Below, one piece after another: positions 60,633-64,000 of a stretch of 64,000 bases of DNA. Position numbers and translations under genes: made by a program. Origin of the DNA: Promicromonospora iranensis. Lineage in GTDB: Bacteria; Actinomycetota; Actinomycetes; Actinomycetales; Cellulomonadaceae. Under the pieces are notes generated by a model, which saw only the letters and a list, made by a program, of their open reading frames with translations, was not told where the DNA came from and did no database searches. Location: assembly GCF_028994775.1 (NCBI RefSeq), contig NZ_JAJQMN010000009.1, positions 280,215 to 344,214 of the forward strand, in the 5' to 3' direction. Position 1 is the stretch's first letter, and each line of letters begins with the position of its first letter.

Positions 60633-61443
60633 CGGCGGGGCCCGCAGCGGTCCCAACTGGGCCCCGGTGTCGGGTAACGCCGGCACCGCGACCGCTTCCT
60701 CGAGCACGCCTGCGCGCCAGAGCGTGCTGGGTGGTGGCGGCGGTGCTTCGGCGCCCACCGCACAGGCGTCCCGTCCGGCGCAGGCGCAGCCTGCACCGCC
60801 GGTGATGCAGCAGGCTCCGACCGGTAATGCCGGCGCACAGGCGGCTCCTGGCTCTCAGCCCGCAGCCGAGCGCACCGCGCCCACGGTCGTCAAGATCGTC
60901 GTCGCCGGTGGCTTCGCGGTCGGCAAGACGACGTTCATCGGGTCGATCTCCGACGTCGAGCCGCTGAACACCGAGGCTGCGATGACCGAGCACTCGGTGG
61001 GCGTCGATGACGCCGGTGGCGTCACGGACCGCAAGACCACCACCACGGTGGCCATGGACTTCGGCCGGGTCGAGCTCCCGGGCAACCTCTGGCTGTACCT
61101 GTTCGGCACCCCGGGTCAGGACCGCTTCCTCTTCATGTGGGACGACCTGGTGCGCGGCGCGATCGGCGCCGTCGTCCTGGTCGACACCGACCGCCTGGAG
61201 CAGTGCTTCCCGGCGATCGACTACTTCGAGTCGCGCAACATCCCGTTCGTCGTGGGCGTCAACTGCTTCGACGGCGTGGCCAAGCACCGGCTCGAGGACG
61301 TGCGCGAAGCACTGCAGATCCCCTCGCACGTCCCGATGCTCTACACCGACGCACGGTCCCGTGCGGCGACCAAGCAGACGCTGATCGCGCTGGTCCAGCT
61401 CGCGATGCGTCAGCTCCGTTCCGGCGCACAGGCGCAGGGCTGA
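60613..61443 (+). CDS. cvnD: Conservon Ras-like GTPase CvnD with Pro/Ala-rich N-terminal extension
   Basis: A 276-residue GTPase. The G domain starts near residue 90: P-loop GGFAVGKTT (99-107, Lys105), switch-I TTTTVAMDFG, G3-like FGTPGQDRF (Gln replaces the usual residue, as in MglA-type GTPases) and VNCFD in place of NKxD. About 88 residues of Pro/Ala/Gln-rich extension precede it, whereas CvnD proteins usually start directly with the G domain. It overlaps cvnC by 20 bp. Terminates at the hairpin 61466-61495. Confidence 0.93.
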   Translation: MAFPPSDGGARSGPNWAPVSGNAGTATASSSTPARQSVLGGGGGASAPTAQASRPAQAQPAPPVMQQAPTGNAGAQAAPGSQPAAERTAPTVVKIVVAGGFAVGKTTFIGSISDVEPLNTEAAMTEHSVGVDDAGGVTDRKTTTTVAMDFGRVELPGNLWLYLFGTPGQDRFLFMWDDLVRGAIGAVVLVDTDRLEQCFPAIDYFESRNIPFVVGVNCFDGVAKHRLEDVREALQIPSHVPMLYTDARSRAATKQTLIALVQLAMRQLRSGAQAQG

Positions 61444-61465
61444 GCCACTCTCCAGCATTCCGCGG

Positions 61466-61495
61466 ACGGCGGGCCACCCTGGGGCGGCCCGCCGT
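61466..61495 (+). terminator. Terminator of the conservon operon
   Basis: acggcgggcc (61466-61475) and ggcccgccgt (61486-61495) form a perfect 10-bp stem with a 10-nt loop, 22 bp after the cvnD stop. Confidence 0.7.
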
Positions 61496-61513
61496 CGCTG
61501 TTCCGGCGGACGT

Positions 61514-61519
61514 TAGACT
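61514..61519 (+). promoter_or_regulatory. -10 element TAGACT of tRNA-Ser
   Basis: TAGACT lies 48 bp upstream of the tRNA-Ser 5' end and after the conservon terminator. No clear -35 is seen. Confidence 0.45.
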
Positions 61520-61567
61520 GTGTGGCTGCGCGGCCGTGCCTGGTGTACGGCGGAAAGCGGCGCACGA

Positions 61568-61652
61568 GGAGGGCTGACAGAGCGGCCTAATGTGACGGTC
61601 TTGAAAACCGTTGTGCGGCAACGCACCGGGGGTTCGAATCCCTCGCCCTCCG
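61568..61652 (+). tRNA. tRNA-Ser (anticodon TGA)
   Basis: An 85-nt class II tRNA. Acceptor GGAGGGC pairs with GCCCTCC; anticodon stem ACGGT/ACCGT has loop CTTGAAA, anticodon TGA. A long variable arm (tgtgcggcaacgcac) is typical of serine tRNAs, and the T-arm has GGTTCGAATCC. CCA is not encoded. Confidence 0.96.
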
Positions 61653-61659
61653 CTCGTGT

Positions 61660-61705
61660 GATGACGCGGGACATCGATGACCGGTGTCCCGCGTCATCTC
61701 TTTTT
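61660..61705 (+). terminator. Intrinsic terminator of tRNA-Ser
   Basis: Perfect 14-bp arms (61660-61673 and 61685-61698) are followed by tcttttt. This is the only hairpin noted in the window with a real T-tract. Confidence 0.9.
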
Positions 61706-61766
61706 CGCCACAGGACTCAACCGGCGGACGGCGGGTACCTCCGGTCGGACGGCCCGGCGTCCGCGC

Positions 61767-62669
61767 TCAGGGTACGACCGATTCGGCGGACCACGGGAAG
61801 CGGGTTCCGGTCAGCCGCTCGGAGACCTCCCAGAGCCGCCTCGCGACATCGGCGTCGTCGACCACCGAAGACCGGCCGATCAACGTGGCTGGACCCCGTA
61901 CCCCGCCGAGACGGCTCGGTCCCGCGAAGCTGCCACCCGGGACGTCGCCGACCGCGGCCATCAAGGTCGGGAGGGAGCCGCCCTCCGGCCCGTGGGCGAG
62001 CACCGGGGTGCTCGCCGCCATGACCCGGTCGAACAGCCGGTTGCCGCTCGTGATCCGGAAGCCGGTGGATGCCCACCCTGGGTGAGCGGCCGTTGCGAGC
62101 ACCGGCGAGCCCACGGCGGTCAGGCGCCGCTGCAGTTCCGCGGTGAACAGGAGGTTGGCCAGCTTGGACTGCCCGTACGCTCCGAACGGGCTGTAGGCCC
62201 GTCGCTCCCACTGGAGGTCGTCGAAGTCGATCCGGGCGGTCCGGTACGCCGTGGACGTGACTGTGACGACACGGCCGGTGATCCGGTCCAGGAGCAGGTT
62301 CGTCAGGGCGAAGTGGCCGAGATGGTTGGTCCCGAACTGACTCTCGAAGCCGTCAGCGGTGAGCCGGAGCTGGTCGGCCATCGTGCCGGCGTTGTTGATC
62401 AACAGGTCCACCGTTCCCTCGACGTCACGGACGAAGGACCGGACAGAGGCCAGCGAGGCGAGGTCCACCGGGCGGACCTCCACCTGGCCGCGCATGGCAG
62501 CCGCGGCGGCGCGGCCTCGCTCCTGGTCGCGCACAGCGAGGATCACCCGTGCGCCCTTGGCCACGAGGGCGGCAGCGGTGGCACGGCCGATACCGCTACC
62601 GCCTCCTGTGATCACTGCGGTGCGACCAGTCTGGTCGGGGATCTGCTGGGGCGATGCGAGGTTGGGCAT
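61767..62669 (-). CDS. Short-chain dehydrogenase/reductase
   Basis: A 300-residue SDR. The cofactor motif TGGGSGIG (21-28), NNAGT, an active-site serine segment (VTSTAYR) and YGQSK (Tyr-x3-Lys) are all present. The sequence resembles retinol-dehydrogenase/WWOX-type SDRs that reduce aldehydes or ketones with NADP(H). It is divergent from a TetR gene with 61 bp between starts, so it is probably the regulated target. The ATG at 62669 is preferred because TACATT ends 7 nt before it. Confidence 0.9.
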   Translation of the reverse strand: MPNLASPQQIPDQTGRTAVITGGGSGIGRATAAALVAKGARVILAVRDQERGRAAAAAMRGQVEVRPVDLASLASVRSFVRDVEGTVDLLINNAGTMADQLRLTADGFESQFGTNHLGHFALTNLLLDRITGRVVTVTSTAYRTARIDFDDLQWERRAYSPFGAYGQSKLANLLFTAELQRRLTAVGSPVLATAAHPGWASTGFRITSGNRLFDRVMAASTPVLAHGPEGGSLPTLMAAVGDVPGGSFAGPSRLGGVRGPATLIGRSSVVDDADVARRLWEVSERLTGTRFPWSAESVVP

Positions 62670-62676
62670 GATCGGC

Positions 62677-62682
62677 AATGTA
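62677..62682 (-). promoter_or_regulatory. -10 element TACATT for the SDR gene
   Basis: On the minus strand TACATT ends 7 nt before the ATG at 62669; a leaderless start facing the divergent tetR promoter. Confidence 0.5.
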
Positions 62683-62718
62683 TCCAGCGGTAACTATGTT
62701 GTCAACGGACACTTCTCG

Positions 62719-62724
62719 TATGCT
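62719..62724 (+). promoter_or_regulatory. -10 element TATGCT for the tetR gene
   Basis: TATGCT ends 6 nt before the ATG at 62731. The small dyad gttg-t-caac nearby (about 62698-62706) may be the TetR operator serving both promoters. Confidence 0.5.
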
Positions 62725-62730
62725 GGCCCG

Positions 62731-63339
62731 ATGACGCCCGAGCGCCCCTATCACCACGGCAATCTGCGCGAGGCTGTGCTGGAGCGGGCCGCCGTCGTGG
62801 TCCGCGAGCGGGGGGTCTCCGGGATCTCGCTCCGTGAGCTCACCGCCGATATCGGGGTGTCTCATACCGCACCACGTCGGTATTTCCCTGACCGGCAGGC
62901 GCTGCTGGACGCCCTCGCCGCAGAGGGCTTCCTGCGGCTCGGCAGTCGTCTGGGTGAGGCCGCGGCCGCGGCGCCCGGGTTCCAGGAGCAGGTTCGCTCG
63001 ATCGCTGACGCGTACGTCGCCTTCGCTCTCTCCGAAGCGAACCTGGCCGAGCTGATGTTCGCCCACGAACGGGGGGAGGGCGACGCGCTCGTCCAGCAGC
63101 GCGCCACCGAGGCGTTCGGGCCGCTGCTGGAGACGTTCCGGCGCGGTCAGGCCGAGGGGCGGCTCTCGATCCGCGACCCGGAGCGGGCAGGGCTGCTGTT
63201 CCTCGCGACGCTGCAGGGCATCGCCGGCTTGCGGAGCTGCGGGGTCATCCCCGAAGGGGAGGTCGACCAGATGATCGACGAGACGGTGGCGCAGCACGCG
63301 GCACGCGCCGCCACCGGCGAGTTGGGCGGCGTCAGCTGA
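62731..63339 (+). CDS. TetR-family regulator divergent from the SDR
   Basis: A 202-residue TetR protein. The HTH is at about 11-57 (LREAVLERAAVVVRERGVSGISLRELTADIGVSHTAPRRYFPDRQALLDAL), followed by a WHG-type C-terminal domain (LFLATLQGIAGLRSCGVI). It probably represses the divergent dehydrogenase gene and itself. Its stop overlaps the convergent GMC oxidoreductase gene by 8 bp. Confidence 0.88.
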   Translation: MTPERPYHHGNLREAVLERAAVVVRERGVSGISLRELTADIGVSHTAPRRYFPDRQALLDALAAEGFLRLGSRLGEAAAAAPGFQEQVRSIADAYVAFALSEANLAELMFAHERGEGDALVQQRATEAFGPLLETFRRGQAEGRLSIRDPERAGLLFLATLQGIAGLRSCGVIPEGEVDQMIDETVAQHAARAATGELGGVS

Positions 63340-64000
63340 TGCCCACGATGGGCAGCCGCAGCGCGGCCGGTGCTGCCTCCGGCACCACGGGTGCGGCCGG
63401 GCGCACGGGCTGCACGGCGGTGTAGGCCGATCCCAGGGCGGGACGCCCGTCCGGCTCGCCGGCGTTGGGCCACAGCGCACAGGCGCGCTCGGCCTGCGCG
63501 GTGATGGTGAGCGACGGGTTCACCCCGAGGTTCGCTGTCACCGCCGAGCCGTCCATGACGTGCAGGCCCTCGTGGCCGAACATTCGCAGGTACGGGTCCA
63601 CGACGCCGCTCTCGGCATCTGACCCGATGGCGCAGCCGCCCAGGATGTGCGCGGTGAGCGGGATGTTGAACGGGTCACCGATCGTGCCGCCGGCGATACC
63701 CTCGACACCGTCGCCGCCCAGCTTGTCGGCCATGCGGCGCACCGCCTCGTGGCCCTCGGGGATCCAGCTCGGGTTCGGTGCGCCGGTGCCTTGCGTGGAC
63801 GTCATGTACCGGCCCAGGACGGAGCGCTTGGTCAGGGTGGTCAGCGAGTTGTCGTGGGCCTGCATCACGAGGGCGATCACCGTCCGCTCGGACCAGCGGC
63901 GCCAGTCGAGCAGCACGGGCAGCCACTTCAGGTTCTTGCCCAGCTCGCCGAGCCAGCGGAGGAACCGGAACCGGCCGCCGTCGACGAGGATGTGCTGCAG
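63332..64000 (-). CDS. GMC-type oxidoreductase, C-terminal part (5' end outside window)
   Basis: 222 residues are visible and the frame is open to the window edge. The GMC C-terminal signature is intact: TAHILGGCAIGSDAESGVVDPYLRMFG, then LHVMDGSAVTANLGVNPSLTITAQAERA, which carries the catalytic His/Asn region and FAD contact. The closest layouts are cholesterol oxidase and alcohol/choline-type dehydrogenases. A 35-residue Pro/Ala-rich extension follows the conserved core. The FAD-binding N-terminus lies beyond the window, so specificity cannot be judged. Confidence 0.85.
   Translation of the reverse strand: MQHILVDGGRFRFLRWLGELGKNLKWLPVLLDWRRWSERTVIALVMQAHDNSLTTLTKRSVLGRYMTSTQGTGAPNPSWIPEGHEAVRRMADKLGGDGVEGIAGGTIGDPFNIPLTAHILGGCAIGSDAESGVVDPYLRMFGHEGLHVMDGSAVTANLGVNPSLTITAQAERACALWPNAGEPDGRPALGSAYTAVQPVRPAAPVVPEAAPAALRLPIVGIS

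Overview
The window is very GC-rich and gene-dense, with genes on both strands, and reads as the chromosome of an actinomycete. Markers are a WhiB7-type regulator, a proteasome activator (Bpa) ending in GQYL, a complete conservon (cvnABCD), a CopD/CtaG fusion and a LAETG (class E type) sortase signal. A secreted GH6 cellulase, a Tat-exported GHL10 glycosidase and a CE7-type esterase point to a cellulose/xylan-degrading Micrococcales, for example Promicromonosporaceae or Cellulomonadaceae. That family placement is inference. I see no insertion sequence, prophage or CRISPR array.

Layout. 1-6 kb: tail of a cell-wall-anchored protein, two MFS exporters, a NfeD-flotillin pair and a small GNAT. 6-11 kb: secreted GHL10, rhodanese, phosphoglucomutase, GH6 cellulase. 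11-17 kb: TetR divergent from an MMPL pump that carries a C-terminal degenerate ABC-ATPase-like domain and overlaps a YhgE/Pip repeat protein. 17-26 kb: M20 amidohydrolase divergent from an AbgT transporter, purB, a WXG100-like/lipase pair, a holin-superfamily membrane protein, a HisC-type aminotransferase. 26-31 kb: CE7 esterase and a 2-oxoacid dehydrogenase operon (E1alpha, E1beta, E2) behind a nested palindrome. 31-38 kb: whiB7, CopD-CtaG, S9 peptidase, a Nal1-like protease with a small companion gene. 38-46 kb: thioredoxin-NHL protein, HAD protein, PTS IIA and EI, a TIM-barrel isomerase, CorA with a leader peptide ORF. 46-54 kb: TetR, two distant paralogues of an unnamed family, a gene-free stretch with DnaA boxes and strong hairpins, pirin, a GntR/HutC regulator with two small genes beside tRNA-Gly, TM2 protein, Dcd. 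54-64 kb: Bpa, quinone oxidoreductase, cvnABCD, tRNA-Ser, SDR/TetR pair and the end of a GMC oxidoreductase.

Two themes cut across the window. First, many genes have a TAnnnT hexamer 6-8 nt before the start codon and no Shine-Dalgarno, the arrangement expected of leaderless transcripts; I used it to choose several starts. Second, almost every gene end carries a strong GC-rich inverted repeat, usually without a T-tract. The items most worth follow-up are the MMPL/pseudo-ABC/YhgE module, the corA leader ORF, the DnaA-box region at 47.8 kb, the WXG100-like/lipase pair and the unnamed paralogous family.
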